A DNA stretch of 64,000 nt from CALSMU01 sp965230225. Lineage in GTDB: Bacteria; Bacteroidota; Bacteroidia; Flavobacteriales_D; Parvicellaceae. Location: the NCBI GenBank assembly GCA_965230225.1, contig CBDDKM010000005.1:1-64000 (forward strand), given 5' to 3'. Below the pieces are notes generated by a model that ran no database searches, was not told the origin of the DNA, and saw only the letters and a list, made by a program, of their open reading frames with translations. The translations under genes were made by a program, and so were the position numbers. Of this stretch, positions 1 to 9,400 are shown one piece after another. Positions within the stretch are counted from its first letter, which is position 1. Each line of letters starts with the position of its first letter.

Positions 1-1790
1 TGGTATGATGGAACGGGAGCAATGATGGGTGGTGAAACCAATATTGACCTATTAAATGTTCCTGCTGGGGATTATACCATAGAAGGTACAGATGCAGGAT
101 CTGGATGTATTGTATACACTTCAGTTACAATTAACGAACCGGATGCTATTACTTTAGCAGTAACCTCTACAATAGATGCTACTTGTGCTACTAGTTGCGA
201 TGGTCAGGCTACTGCAATGCCATTAGGAGGAACTCTTGGGTATTCTTATAGCTGGACGAGTGGAGAAACCACTCAATCTGCTACGGCATTGTGTTCAGGT
301 GTAAATACAGTTACTATCACAGATGCTAATAACTGTGTTATCCAACAATCATTTGTAATTGACGAGAACCTTAACTTAACTTCAAGTGCAACGGTTAACG
401 ATGCTTCTTGTGGCCAGTGCGATGGTGATGCAACTGTAGCGCCGGTTGGAGGTTCAGGAAATTATACGGTTAACTGGTTTGATGCTAGTACAGGAACATC
501 CCACAATAACTTATGTGCAGGAGTTTACTCTTATGAGGTAGTTGATAATACATCAGGATGTTCAACTCAATTTGATGTTACTGTAAACAACATCGGAGGG
601 CCGGATAACGAAACCATTACTCAGAACGATGTTACTTGTAATGGTGGTAATGATGGAGATGTAACTGTTCTTCCTTCAGGTGGAACGCCACCTTACACTT
701 ACTTATGGGTACCAGGAGGTCAAACAACTAACTCATTAACTGGTCTTACCGCAGGTAGCTATAATTTGGAAGTAACTGATGATAATGGATGTACAAGAGT
801 AGTTCCTATTACGATTGCAGAGCCAGCACCACTAACCGTTCAATCTTTAGTGGTTGATGCTAATTGTGGTGCAAGTGATGGAGCCATTACATTAATTGTA
901 AACGGAGGAACAGGGCCATATAACTATCTATGGAGCGGGCCTGGAGTTACCGGAAACGTAAATGATCAGGAAACAGGATTGGCTGTAGGAATTTACACTA
1001 TTACTGTTTCGGATGCAACCGGATGTTCTCAAGTGGTTACATTGCCAATTAGTACTACCAATGGACCTGATTTAGCCATTACAGGAACAGATCAGCTTTG
1101 TTTTGGAACATGTGATGGAGAAACCAATGTTGTTGCTTCTAACGGTTCGGGAACTTATAACTATCAATGGACCGATGCTATAGGAACTAACCTGGGTACT
1201 GCAGATACAGAAACAGGGTTATGTGGTGGAGATTACTTTGTAGTAGTAACAGATGTTGGAAACGGCTGTACTACCATCGCCATGACCACATTAGAAACTC
1301 CAGATTCGATTGCTTTAAGTGTGCCATTAATTATAGATGCTTCTTGTTTTGGAGTTTGCGATGGAGAGGCCAACGTTATTCCGTCGGGAGGAACATTGCC
1401 TTATAACATTTCATGGACCTCAGGAGGAACCAATACTCAAGAAACTGGGTTATGTGCTGGAACTGAAACAGTAACCGTAACAGACGCTCAGGGATGTGTA
1501 ACTACGCAGGATGCTACTATTAATGAGCCAACAGAAATCGTAATTACACTAGATAACATTACGGATGCATTATGTTGGAACTCTACAGATGGGGCTATTG
1601 ACGTTACTGTAACTGGTGGAGATGGTACTTACACTTACGATTGGGATAATGACGGAACAGGTGACTTTGATGATCTTGAAGACTTAACTGGATTAACACC
1701 TATGACCTATATCTTAAATGTTCAGGACGGTGCAAACTGTGTATCTGCAGATACCTTTGTGGTAGATACTACCATTGTAGTGTTGGCTGA
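1..1790 (+). repeat. Tandem SprB-type module repeats within the adhesin gene
   Basis: About seven diverged coding repeats of roughly 200 bp each encode Cys-containing beta-sandwich modules. They are alike at the protein level (DG.A, GGT, W, LCAG.Y, VTD..GC) but not identical in DNA. Confidence 0.75.
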
Positions 1791-2535
1791 TGCAGGATTG
1801 GATACAGCCTTCTGTTTTGGAGGGTGTGTTGAATTAACTGGTTCAGGAACAAACGGTGTTACATTCGAGTGGTTTGATATGAATAATAACTTATTGAGCT
1901 CGGCAGATACGGTATATGTATGTCCTGATTCAGTAGGAATTACACCATACTTATTTACCGTAACTAATTCTACTTGTTCTTATACAGACACTGTAGATGT
2001 GGAGGTGTATGGATTACCTGCCGCTGATGCAGGTCCGGATTTAGAACCACTAGTAGGTTCTACCGAATACATTGGAGGTAGCCCGACAGGACCAACAGGG
2101 TCAACTTATATCTGGACTCCGATAGTAGACTTTGATAATCCACTGGACTCAACTGCCGCTAACCCATTAATTAACATTAGTGAAGAGCAATTGTATATTG
2201 TATATGTAACTGATACCAATGGATGTGTTAACAGTGATACCGTATTTGTTGATCCGGTTCCGTTTGTAAACCCACCAAATGGATTTACACCAAACAACGA
2301 TGGTGTAAACGATACCTGGCAGATTGACTTCTTGAAGAACGAATTCCCGGATGCAGTTGTAGAGGTATATAACAGATGGGGACAGCAACTGTTCATATCG
2401 GTAGGATATGTTCAGGAGTGGGATGGAAACTTTGAAGGAAAAGAACTTCCAGTAGGAACCTATTACTACGTAATTGAATTGAATCATCCACTATACCCGG
2501 ATGCATTAACAGGACCAATTACCATAATGAGATAA
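1..2535 (+). CDS. SprB-repeat adhesin, T9SS type B sorting domain (5' truncated)
   Basis: The frame is open from base 1, so this is the 3' part of a longer gene; the ATG at 22 is internal. The protein is a secreted surface adhesin of the gliding-motility type. It shows about seven SprB-like modules of 60-70 residues, each with a Cys near CDG or NDG, a GGT..Y.Y.W core and a closing VTD..GC. Two Ig/PKD-like domains follow (about residues 590-740). The C-terminal 90 residues form a gliding-motility-associated (CHU_C, type B) sorting domain, with PNGFTPNNDGVNDTW, a YNRWG core and a WDG segment. Family knowledge says type B cargo is exported by T9SS and held at the surface with a SprF-like partner; the next gene, 4 bp downstream, encodes exactly such a protein, so the two are probably one operon. 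The exact function is unknown. Confidence 0.93.
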   Translation, partial: WYDGTGAMMGGETNIDLLNVPAGDYTIEGTDAGSGCIVYTSVTINEPDAITLAVTSTIDATCATSCDGQATAMPLGGTLGYSYSWTSGETTQSATALCSGVNTVTITDANNCVIQQSFVIDENLNLTSSATVNDASCGQCDGDATVAPVGGSGNYTVNWFDASTGTSHNNLCAGVYSYEVVDNTSGCSTQFDVTVNNIGGPDNETITQNDVTCNGGNDGDVTVLPSGGTPPYTYLWVPGGQTTNSLTGLTAGSYNLEVTDDNGCTRVVPITIAEPAPLTVQSLVVDANCGASDGAITLIVNGGTGPYNYLWSGPGVTGNVNDQETGLAVGIYTITVSDATGCSQVVTLPISTTNGPDLAITGTDQLCFGTCDGETNVVASNGSGTYNYQWTDAIGTNLGTADTETGLCGGDYFVVVTDVGNGCTTIAMTTLETPDSIALSVPLIIDASCFGVCDGEANVIPSGGTLPYNISWTSGGTNTQETGLCAGTETVTVTDAQGCVTTQDATINEPTEIVITLDNITDALCWNSTDGAIDVTVTGGDGTYTYDWDNDGTGDFDDLEDLTGLTPMTYILNVQDGANCVSADTFVVDTTIVVLADAGLDTAFCFGGCVELTGSGTNGVTFEWFDMNNNLLSSADTVYVCPDSVGITPYLFTVTNSTCSYTDTVDVEVYGLPAADAGPDLEPLVGSTEYIGGSPTGPTGSTYIWTPIVDFDNPLDSTAANPLINISEEQLYIVYVTDTNGCVNSDTVFVDPVPFVNPPNGFTPNNDGVNDTWQIDFLKNEFPDAVVEVYNRWGQQLFISVGYVQEWDGNFEGKELPVGTYYYVIELNHPLYPDALTGPITIMR

Positions 2536-2539
2536 CATC

Positions 2540-3463
2540 ATGAAAATGAAAAATATATATCTAGCAGTATTATTGTGTGGTTTGATAGCAACCTCAGCTT
2601 CCGCACAACAATTGCCTACCTATAGTCAGTACTTGTTTAATGACTATGCGTATAATCCTGCTGTAGCAGGAACCCGACCATATTTTGATGTGAAATCGGG
2701 GCACAGATACCAATGGGTAGGATTGAATGATGCACCAAGAACCTATACCCTTAGTGTTCATGGACCTACCAAAAACCAGAAAATGGGATTGGGAGCATTC
2801 TTGTTTACGGATCACGTAGGGCCAACCAGAAGAACGGGATTCCAGATGTCTTATGCTTATCATTTAAACCTTACGGAAGATATTCGACTGTCGCTTTCCG
2901 CCAGTGCCGGAATGTTGGAGTGGAAGTTAGATGCGCATAAGATTAATCTATACGACCCGAACGATCAGGTAATTGTGAATGGGGTAATGAGGGCAATTGT
3001 ACCCGATGCTAAATTTGGATTTTTGGTATATCATAAAGACTGGTATGGAGGTGCTGCTGCACCAAATCTATTAAGATCTAAATTGCAGTTTGCCAACGCG
3101 CAAAATACTGGGTTGAGCCGTCTGGAGGATCACTATTACATTCACGGTGGTTATAGGTATCAAATCAATGATGACTTCTTAGTAGAGCCAGCTGCTTTAA
3201 TCAAATTTGGACTTCCTGCTCCCGTGCAATTTGACATTATGGGAAGAGTAGTTTGGAAAGATCAGGTTTGGTTAGGTGGAGCTTATAGAACTAACGATGC
3301 AGCTTCTGTAATGTTGGGGTATTTGTACAGACAAAACTTAATGATTGGATACTCTTATGATTTCACAACCACGAACCTTCAGAATTATAGCTCAGGAACA
3401 CATGAGCTGATGCTAGGAGTAAGGTTTGTAAGAGCCAGTACTTTCGAAATGCCGGAAGACTAA
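2540..3463 (+). CDS. PorP/SprF family T9SS outer-membrane protein
   Basis: A 307-residue outer-membrane beta-barrel of the PorP/SprF family, the usual partner of type B T9SS cargo. It has a signal peptide (about residues 1-22, ending ASA before QQLPTYSQY) followed directly by the family signature QLPTYSQYLFNDYAYNPAVAG. The remainder alternates short beta-strands, and the length is normal for the family. It starts 4 bp after the adhesin stop and is followed by a strong terminator, so it closes that operon. By analogy with SprB/SprF it probably helps deliver or anchor the upstream adhesin; that pairing is inferred from position. It could also be a PorP-like core component, but the SprF role fits the neighbourhood better. 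Confidence 0.92.
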   Translation: MKMKNIYLAVLLCGLIATSASAQQLPTYSQYLFNDYAYNPAVAGTRPYFDVKSGHRYQWVGLNDAPRTYTLSVHGPTKNQKMGLGAFLFTDHVGPTRRTGFQMSYAYHLNLTEDIRLSLSASAGMLEWKLDAHKINLYDPNDQVIVNGVMRAIVPDAKFGFLVYHKDWYGGAAAPNLLRSKLQFANAQNTGLSRLEDHYYIHGGYRYQINDDFLVEPAALIKFGLPAPVQFDIMGRVVWKDQVWLGGAYRTNDAASVMLGYLYRQNLMIGYSYDFTTTNLQNYSSGTHELMLGVRFVRASTFEMPED

Positions 3464-3489
3464 AAGAACATATTAGAACGGAAATAGAT

Positions 3490-3520
3490 GCCACCTCAAT
3501 TACTGAGGTGGCTTTTTTTT
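3490..3520 (+). terminator. Intrinsic terminator after adhesin/SprF operon
   Basis: Perfect 9-bp stem GCCACCTCA / TGAGGTGGC with loop ATTAC, followed by eight T. It lies 26 bp after the stop of the PorP/SprF gene. Confidence 0.93.
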
Positions 3521-3528
3521 AAAATGTA

Positions 3529-3536
3529 TATATTTG
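3529..3536 (+). promoter_or_regulatory. Bacteroidota -7 promoter box for the histidine kinase gene
   Basis: TATATTTG matches TAnnTTTG exactly and lies 40 bp before the ATG at 3577, just after the preceding terminator. No clear -33 TTG is seen at the normal spacing. Confidence 0.5.
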
Positions 3537-3576
3537 GTCTGAATCTTGTGCCAATTCGTATTAAACGAAAAAACCG

Positions 3577-5028
3577 ATGAGCCGATACAACCCTAGCCTT
3601 CGTACCCGTATTTACATTTCCATGCTGGCACTGATCCTTCTTTCTTTGCTGATTATTGGAATAACCACTATTCTTTTCTTTGATACTCAAAATGAAAGTT
3701 ATCATATTGAAAGGCTCAAAAGAAAGGAGAAAACGGTAGCAAAATCCCTTCAATATTTCCTGAAAGAGATCGAGGTTTCGGCTAACATGAGTGTAGTTAG
3801 AAAAGACTTTGTGCTTAAGGTTACGGAGCTGGCAGACATTAATAATGTGGAGATCAATATTTTCACAACCGATGGAGAAATTCTAATCTCAAGCAAAGAA
3901 GATCAGGGAGATCCCGATTTCTTTAAAATTAGAATTGACCCTATAGTTTTAAGAAAGCTACAGCAAACGGAAAAACGTCAGGTTCAGAACCTGGATGATG
4001 ATCACGTTTCTACGTTTGCTTATATGAAGGATGATCAGGGAAATAAAATTGCCATTGTAAACATTCCATATAGCTTAAAGGATTCTCCTAATAAAGAGGA
4101 ATTAGCGCCATTTTTAACGACTTTAATAGAGATTTACATCTTTCTCCTTATTGGGGCAAGTTTAATTGCTTATTTCCTTTCTAATTACATTACAAAATCC
4201 CTTAGGGTAATTGCAGATAACCTGAAAAAGGTGAAAATTAGTCAGAAAAACTCTCCGTTGGAGTGGAATGGAGAAGACGAAATTGGAGCACTGGTGGATG
4301 AGTATAACCACATGATCGGAGAGTTAGAGCAAAGTGCGCACAAATTAGCTAAGAGCGAAAGAGAGAGTGCCTGGAGAGAAATGGCTAAACAAGTGGCGCA
4401 CGAGATTAAAAATCCTCTTACTCCAATGAAGTTAAGTGTGCAGCATTTAGAAAGAGCATTGGATAAAAACGATGATGATTTTCAGGAAAAGTTGTCGCGG
4501 TTTTCCAATAAAATGATTCAGCAAATAGATACATTGACCTCTATTGCTAATGAGTTTTCGCATTTTGCTAAAATGCCAAAAGCTAATATGGAGGAAATTG
4601 ACCTTAAAGAAGTGGTGTCATCCACCTTCGAATTGTTTGATGAAACAGAGCATATTCATCTTATATTTACAGATCATGATATTGATCAGGCCAATATTAC
4701 CGGTGATAGAGAACAATTAAACCGAGTGTTTAATAACCTGATTAAAAATGCTATTCAGTCTATCCCGGATGAGAGAGAAGGTCAAATTGAAGTAAAGCTA
4801 TCTGAGAATAGTTCGATGTATAAAATTGAGGTAAAAGACAATGGGTCTGGTATCCCGGAAGATTTAGAGGGGAAGATATTTGTTCCAAATTTCACCACAA
4901 AATCTACTGGAACAGGTTTGGGGTTAGCAATGGTGAAACAAATCATCGAAAGCCACCATGGAGACATTCGATTTGTTACAAAGGTTGGTGTTGGAACCTC
5001 CTTTTTCGTGGAGTTGCCTAAGGGTTAA
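3577..5028 (+). CDS. NtrY-like sensor histidine kinase
   Basis: A 483-residue membrane histidine kinase. Transmembrane segments lie at about residues 11-35 and 181-203 and flank a periplasmic sensor region of about 145 residues. A HAMP-like linker (about 204-256) leads to the HisKA H-box VAHEIKNPLTPMKLS with phospho-acceptor His275. The ATPase domain shows the N-box NRVFNNLIKNAIQ, G1 DNGSGIP and G2 GTGLGLAMVKQI. The HEIKNPLTP form of the H-box is typical of NtrY-type kinases. It starts just after a terminator with its own -7 box, so it is probably monocistronic. The only response regulator nearby is the convergent LytTR gene, which shares no transcript with it; LytTR proteins usually pair with LytS-type kinases, so pairing is uncertain. 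Signal and target are unknown. Confidence 0.93.
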   Translation: MSRYNPSLRTRIYISMLALILLSLLIIGITTILFFDTQNESYHIERLKRKEKTVAKSLQYFLKEIEVSANMSVVRKDFVLKVTELADINNVEINIFTTDGEILISSKEDQGDPDFFKIRIDPIVLRKLQQTEKRQVQNLDDDHVSTFAYMKDDQGNKIAIVNIPYSLKDSPNKEELAPFLTTLIEIYIFLLIGASLIAYFLSNYITKSLRVIADNLKKVKISQKNSPLEWNGEDEIGALVDEYNHMIGELEQSAHKLAKSERESAWREMAKQVAHEIKNPLTPMKLSVQHLERALDKNDDDFQEKLSRFSNKMIQQIDTLTSIANEFSHFAKMPKANMEEIDLKEVVSSTFELFDETEHIHLIFTDHDIDQANITGDREQLNRVFNNLIKNAIQSIPDEREGQIEVKLSENSSMYKIEVKDNGSGIPEDLEGKIFVPNFTTKSTGTGLGLAMVKQIIESHHGDIRFVTKVGVGTSFFVELPKG

Positions 5029-5819
5029 TTGAGTTGCTTTACTAGTGTGATAAAGTCGCTGATTCTTGCTCTGCTGATGGGAACATGATCCCCATTTTTC
5101 ATGATGGCAAAATGACCATCCTGATTGGAGTATTCCGATAGAAAATCCAGGTTGATAATGTGGGATTTATGGACCCTTACAAAATTGTTGGTTTGCAATA
5201 ATCCTTCGTAAATTTTAAGGGTTCTGGTGTCCAAATAAGAAGAGCCATTATCAAAATGAAGCTTAGTGCAATTACCTTCAGCATTCAGTCGTACAATGCT
5301 GTCATTGTCTACAATTTTAATCCCTTTAGTATGGCTAATCGTTATCCTGTTGCTCGATTTGTTACGTAGTTCATCCGAGAGCTTTTCTAACTTGCTGAAA
5401 TAAGCTTTAAAATCATCAGGTTGTTCCTCCAGTTCGGTCTTTAAGCTCTTAACTTTTTCCACTGCCGACATCAAATCGTCAATGTCTACCGGCTTAAGAA
5501 TGTAATGGATAGCATTTGCCTTGAATGCTTTAATAGCGTAATCCTTAAACGCAGTAACAAAAACAACCTGAAATTTCTTTTCCGGTATTGCATCCAATAA
5601 TTCAAATCCTTCAGCACCAGAGGGCATTCTAATGTCAAGGAAGATTACATCTGGAGAGGTTTTCTCTATAACTGCAATAGCTTCTTTCACATTCCCCGCT
5701 TCTCCAACTATTTCTACTCCCTCGCAGAATTCGTTCAAGAGCATTTTTAAGTTTTCCCGAGCTAAAAACTCGTCGTCAATGGTAATTGCTCTTATAGTAT
5801 TATTAGGTTGTTTTGTCAT
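5025..5819 (-). CDS. LytTR-family response regulator
   Basis: A 264-residue two-component response regulator. The receiver domain (about residues 8-130) has acidic pocket DDE at 15-17, phospho-acceptor Asp62 in FLDIRMPSG, a switch Thr in FVTAF and the conserved Lys in LKPVD. The C-terminal LytTR DNA-binding domain (about 155-260) carries ISHTKGIKIVDNDSIVRL and FVRVHKSHIINL. Family members bind direct repeats and often control extracellular polysaccharide or secretion genes. The gene converges with the upstream kinase, and the two stop codons overlap on opposite strands (5025-5027 and 5026-5028), leaving no room for a terminator. The ATG at 5819 follows an AT-rich region. Confidence 0.93.
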   Translation of the reverse strand: MTKQPNNTIRAITIDDEFLARENLKMLLNEFCEGVEIVGEAGNVKEAIAVIEKTSPDVIFLDIRMPSGAEGFELLDAIPEKKFQVVFVTAFKDYAIKAFKANAIHYILKPVDIDDLMSAVEKVKSLKTELEEQPDDFKAYFSKLEKLSDELRNKSSNRITISHTKGIKIVDNDSIVRLNAEGNCTKLHFDNGSSYLDTRTLKIYEGLLQTNNFVRVHKSHIINLDFLSEYSNQDGHFAIMKNGDHVPISRARISDFITLVKQLN

Positions 5820-5932
5820 TCTTATAGGTGAAAATAAGAATAATACCGAAGAAATAATAGTTAGAACCGCTTTCTAATTCAACTTACCCGATAAATGGTT
5901 CGATATTGTATGGTGTTTGAATTGTTATTTAA

Positions 5933-6095
5933 TTTGAGTCAACAAAGGATAAAAATACTTTGAACTGATTTAAAATTGAGTGTATTGGTTTAATTGTTAC
6001 ACACTCTAAACTTGCTATAAATAGCACTTTTTCATGCTCTGGTGCTCAGGTGTCAAAACACCTTAGAAAGGTAATCTATAAAGATTACCTTTTTT
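5933..6095 (+). ncRNA. Candidate small RNA with promoter-like element and terminator
   Basis: TTTG at 5933-5936 is followed after 19 bp by TACTTTG at 5956-5962, close to TTTG-N19/21-TAnnTTTG with one base missing. Downstream lie a 6-bp hairpin AGGTGT-CAAA-ACACCT (6048-6063) and a 10-bp hairpin AAAGGTAATC / GATTACCTTT (6067-6092) running into a T tract. No open frame of note lies between. The predicted RNA would be about 125 nt. Existence of the transcript is inferred. Confidence 0.35.
6067..6095 (+). terminator. Orphan intrinsic terminator
   Basis: 10-bp perfect stem AAAGGTAATC / GATTACCTTT, loop TATAAA, with a T run on the + strand. No protein gene on the + strand lies immediately upstream. 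Confidence 0.7.
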
Positions 6096-6358
6096 CATTT
6101 AGAGTAGTAATAAATCAAGCGGTCAAATAATTCTAATAAATCACCTGTTTTTGTGAAATAAAAGACGTTTTAAAGCACAGTAAAACAGTTTATTAGGTGT
6201 TTTATTGTGTTTTTTGAAGTGTATAAATATTGTGTTTTCTGGAGATTGCTGTTAGAAATGTTAATGAAAGATAGAGGTTGAATTTCTGTATCCCTTTAAT
6301 AATAGTGGTTTTTGAGGGAGATCTGTGTTTTAAGCTGTATATCAAGTGTAATAATAGA

Positions 6359-6390
6359 GTTGAAACCAGGGTAACATTAAAATACTTTCG
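6359..6390 (+). promoter_or_regulatory. Probable promoter of large type A cargo gene
   Basis: TTG at 6360-6362, a 20-bp spacer, then TACTTTCG (one mismatch to TAnnTTTG) at 6383-6390. The ATG follows at 6447. Confidence 0.5.
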
Positions 6391-6446
6391 TAGTTGAATA
6401 ATTGACGGCAGGTTTCTGCTCATCAGTTGAATTAAAATTATTAGCT

Positions 6447-9400
6447 ATGAAAAAATACATTTATTCCTTTCTTGCATTAAGTTGCTTGCTGATTAGTTTG
6501 GAAAGTAATGCAATTGCTCCTCCGGGCCAGAAGTCAAAAAAGATGACTCCTGGTAATCTATTACAAAGTAAGGCGGCTAATTGTTCACCTGCAACAGCAC
6601 TTACAACATTAGATATTAATAATGTAAGCGCATTGATTGAAACAGGTGGTAGTATGTGGCAAAATCGTTCCACCGGGACTGCGGCGTATGAGGTTCCAAA
6701 AGGTTCAGGTACTACAGTAATTTATTCAGGTGCATTGTGGATGGGTGGAGTTGATGCTAATAATCAATTGAAGATAGCTGCAGTAGATTTTAGGCAAGGG
6801 AATGATTTCTGGACAGGTCCCCTTTCTAATACCCCGGGGTCTGGAAACCCTTTAACAGGTACTTTGGATTATGGTCCTGCAACAGTGGATGCGGGAACAT
6901 GTTTGGAATACGACGGATTTTATATAACTACCAGGGCAGAGGTGGAAGAGTTTGTGGCCTGGTGGGAATGTAAGGAAGATCCTAATTGTAATCATAATAC
7001 ACTTTATCCTAATTATGTGCCGCCAAGCAGCATTACAGATTGGCCAGCTCATGGAGATGTTTCTAAATTTCAAGATGTTATGTTGGCTCCGTTTTACGAT
7101 AACCCAAATGCACCAGGAGGATTAAATGGAGTGTATGATCCTATTAATGATGGAGATTACCCAGGTTACGATTTGCATAATAATGAGTGCCATACATGCG
7201 GAGGAGACAGACAGGTATATTTAAGAGGAGATTATAATGTTTGGTGGGTGTTTAATGATAAAGGAAATATTCATACGGAAACGGGTGGTGATCCTATTGG
7301 CATGGAAATCAAGGCACAGGCTTTTGCTTTCAATACTAATGATGAAATCAACAACATGACTTTTTACAATTATGAAATGATCAATCGATCTACTCAAACC
7401 TTGTACAATACCTATTTTGGGAACTGGGTGGATCCTGATATTGGTTGTAGTGGCGATGATTACGTAGGTTGTGATGTTTCCAGAGGACTTGGGTATGCCT
7501 ACAATGGGGAGGCTGTGGATGGAGCTAGTGGTAGCGCTAATTGTCAGGGGGCAACTCCTTATGGTGCAAGTCCACCTGCAGTAGGAGTAGACTTCTTCGA
7601 AGGTCCTTATCAGGATAATGATGGAATGGATAACCCAGGCCCGTATTACGATACCTTACCAGATGGAACTATTCAGCTGGTTACACCAACCATCGGAGAT
7701 GCCATGGCAAATGATGGTATTGTATACAAAGGAATGGGAATAGGATATGGTGACGGTTGTGTAGATAATGAGCGTTTTGGAATGAGGAAGTTTGTTTATT
7801 ATACCAACCCTGGTTCTAGCCCTCCAGCCTGGCAAGAAGACCCTGATGTAGGAATAGATTATTATAACTATTTACGTGGGATTTGGATGGATGGTACCCC
7901 TCTTACTCATGGAAGTACTGGTCATGCTGGGCCTGTCAATGCTAACTATGCTTTTCCTGGTGATTCTGACCCTTTGAAATGGAGTACTCAAGGAGCTCCT
8001 ACTTCTAATTGGAGTGAGGAAGGTGAAGGTAATCCTGTTGGGGATAGAAGATTCTTGCAGTCGGCTGGACCTTTTACATTGGAACCGGGAGCAGTGAACA
8101 ATATCACAGTAGGAGTTGTTTATGCAAGAACTTCGTCTACAGATCCTTTTGAATCAGTAGTGTTATTGCAACAAGCAGATGATAAAGCTCAGGCATTATT
8201 CGATAATTGTTTCCAAATAACAGAAGGACCGGATGCACCAATATTAGCAATTCAGGAGTTGGATCAGGAATTGATTCTTAGCATTTCGTATCCAGAGAAC
8301 CACATAGGTGAAGATTATGAAATGACAGATAAGATTATTTCAGCTCTTGATCCATCTTACGACAATAAATACCGATTTGAAGGGTATCAGATTTATCAAT
8401 TGGTAGATGGTACCGTTGGTCCTGATCAACTGAATGATCCGGATAAAGCAAGAGTAGTTGCACAATGCGATATTAAAAACGGTATTACTCAAATCGTGAA
8501 TTTTGAATATGATGAAACCATTGGCTATGCTAACGGGATGGAAATGGTAAATGGAAAAGACGAAGGGTTGGTGCATTCGTTTAAAGTTACAGAAGATGAA
8601 TTTGCACAAGGAGATCGAAAACTGATTAATTTCAAAAAGTACCATTATATGGCAATTGCATATGGATATAACAACTACCTTCCATTTGTAAATGACGAGA
8701 ATAAACCTGGTCAATCTCACCCTTATTTGGCTAGTAGAAAGAGTGCTAGAGGTGGAAATATTGAGGTGGTAAATGCGGTGCCGCATAAACCATCGGTAGA
8801 GCAGAATGGTACGATTCAGTTAGCTGAATATGGAGATGGACCTAAGATTACCAGAATCGAAGGATGGGGTAATGGATGGCAGGATGTTGATCTAACTCCT
8901 GAGTCAGAAGAAGATATTGTTAAAGATTACAAAGTAGACAGGGTTACTTATCAAAACAAAAAAGGACCTGTAAACATTAAAGTGATCGATCCATTAAATG
9001 TCGTTAATGCTGACTTTGAGCTTAGGTTTTTCCCAGATACCAATAATCAATTACTGGAGGCTACCTGGGAGCTAACTAACCTTACAACTGGAGAGGTAAT
9101 TCCTTCAGATAAAGCCATAGATGTAGGTAATGAACAGCTCATACCAGAGTGGGGAATTAGTGTAGACATTGAGCAATATGCCTATCCAACAGTTGGGTCA
9201 TTGAATAATGAGTATTCTGCTGATCTGATTACCTCTAGTATTGAATTTGAAGATTCCTCAAAACGATGGTTGTCCGGGGTGGAAGATATAGATGGACAAT
9301 ATGCGCAAAACTGGATTAGGAGTGGGACTGTGGATGTTGATGCTTCTACTGATCCTATTGGAGCCTTGTTTAACGATTATATTGGCTATGATGATCTGGA

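Larger units (their letters stand above)
5820..6446. other. 627-bp intergenic region
   Basis: No protein gene is supported here. It holds the upstream region of the LytTR gene, a possible small RNA unit (5933-6095) ending in a clear terminator, and the promoter of the following cargo gene (6359-6390). The part from 6100 to 6350 is AT-rich and shows nothing I recognise. Confidence 0.7.

Noticed and set aside
3577..5819. Kinase and LytTR regulator as a cognate two-component pair
   Set aside because: They are convergent rather than cotranscribed, and NtrY-like kinases normally pair with NtrC-type regulators, so pairing is not claimed.
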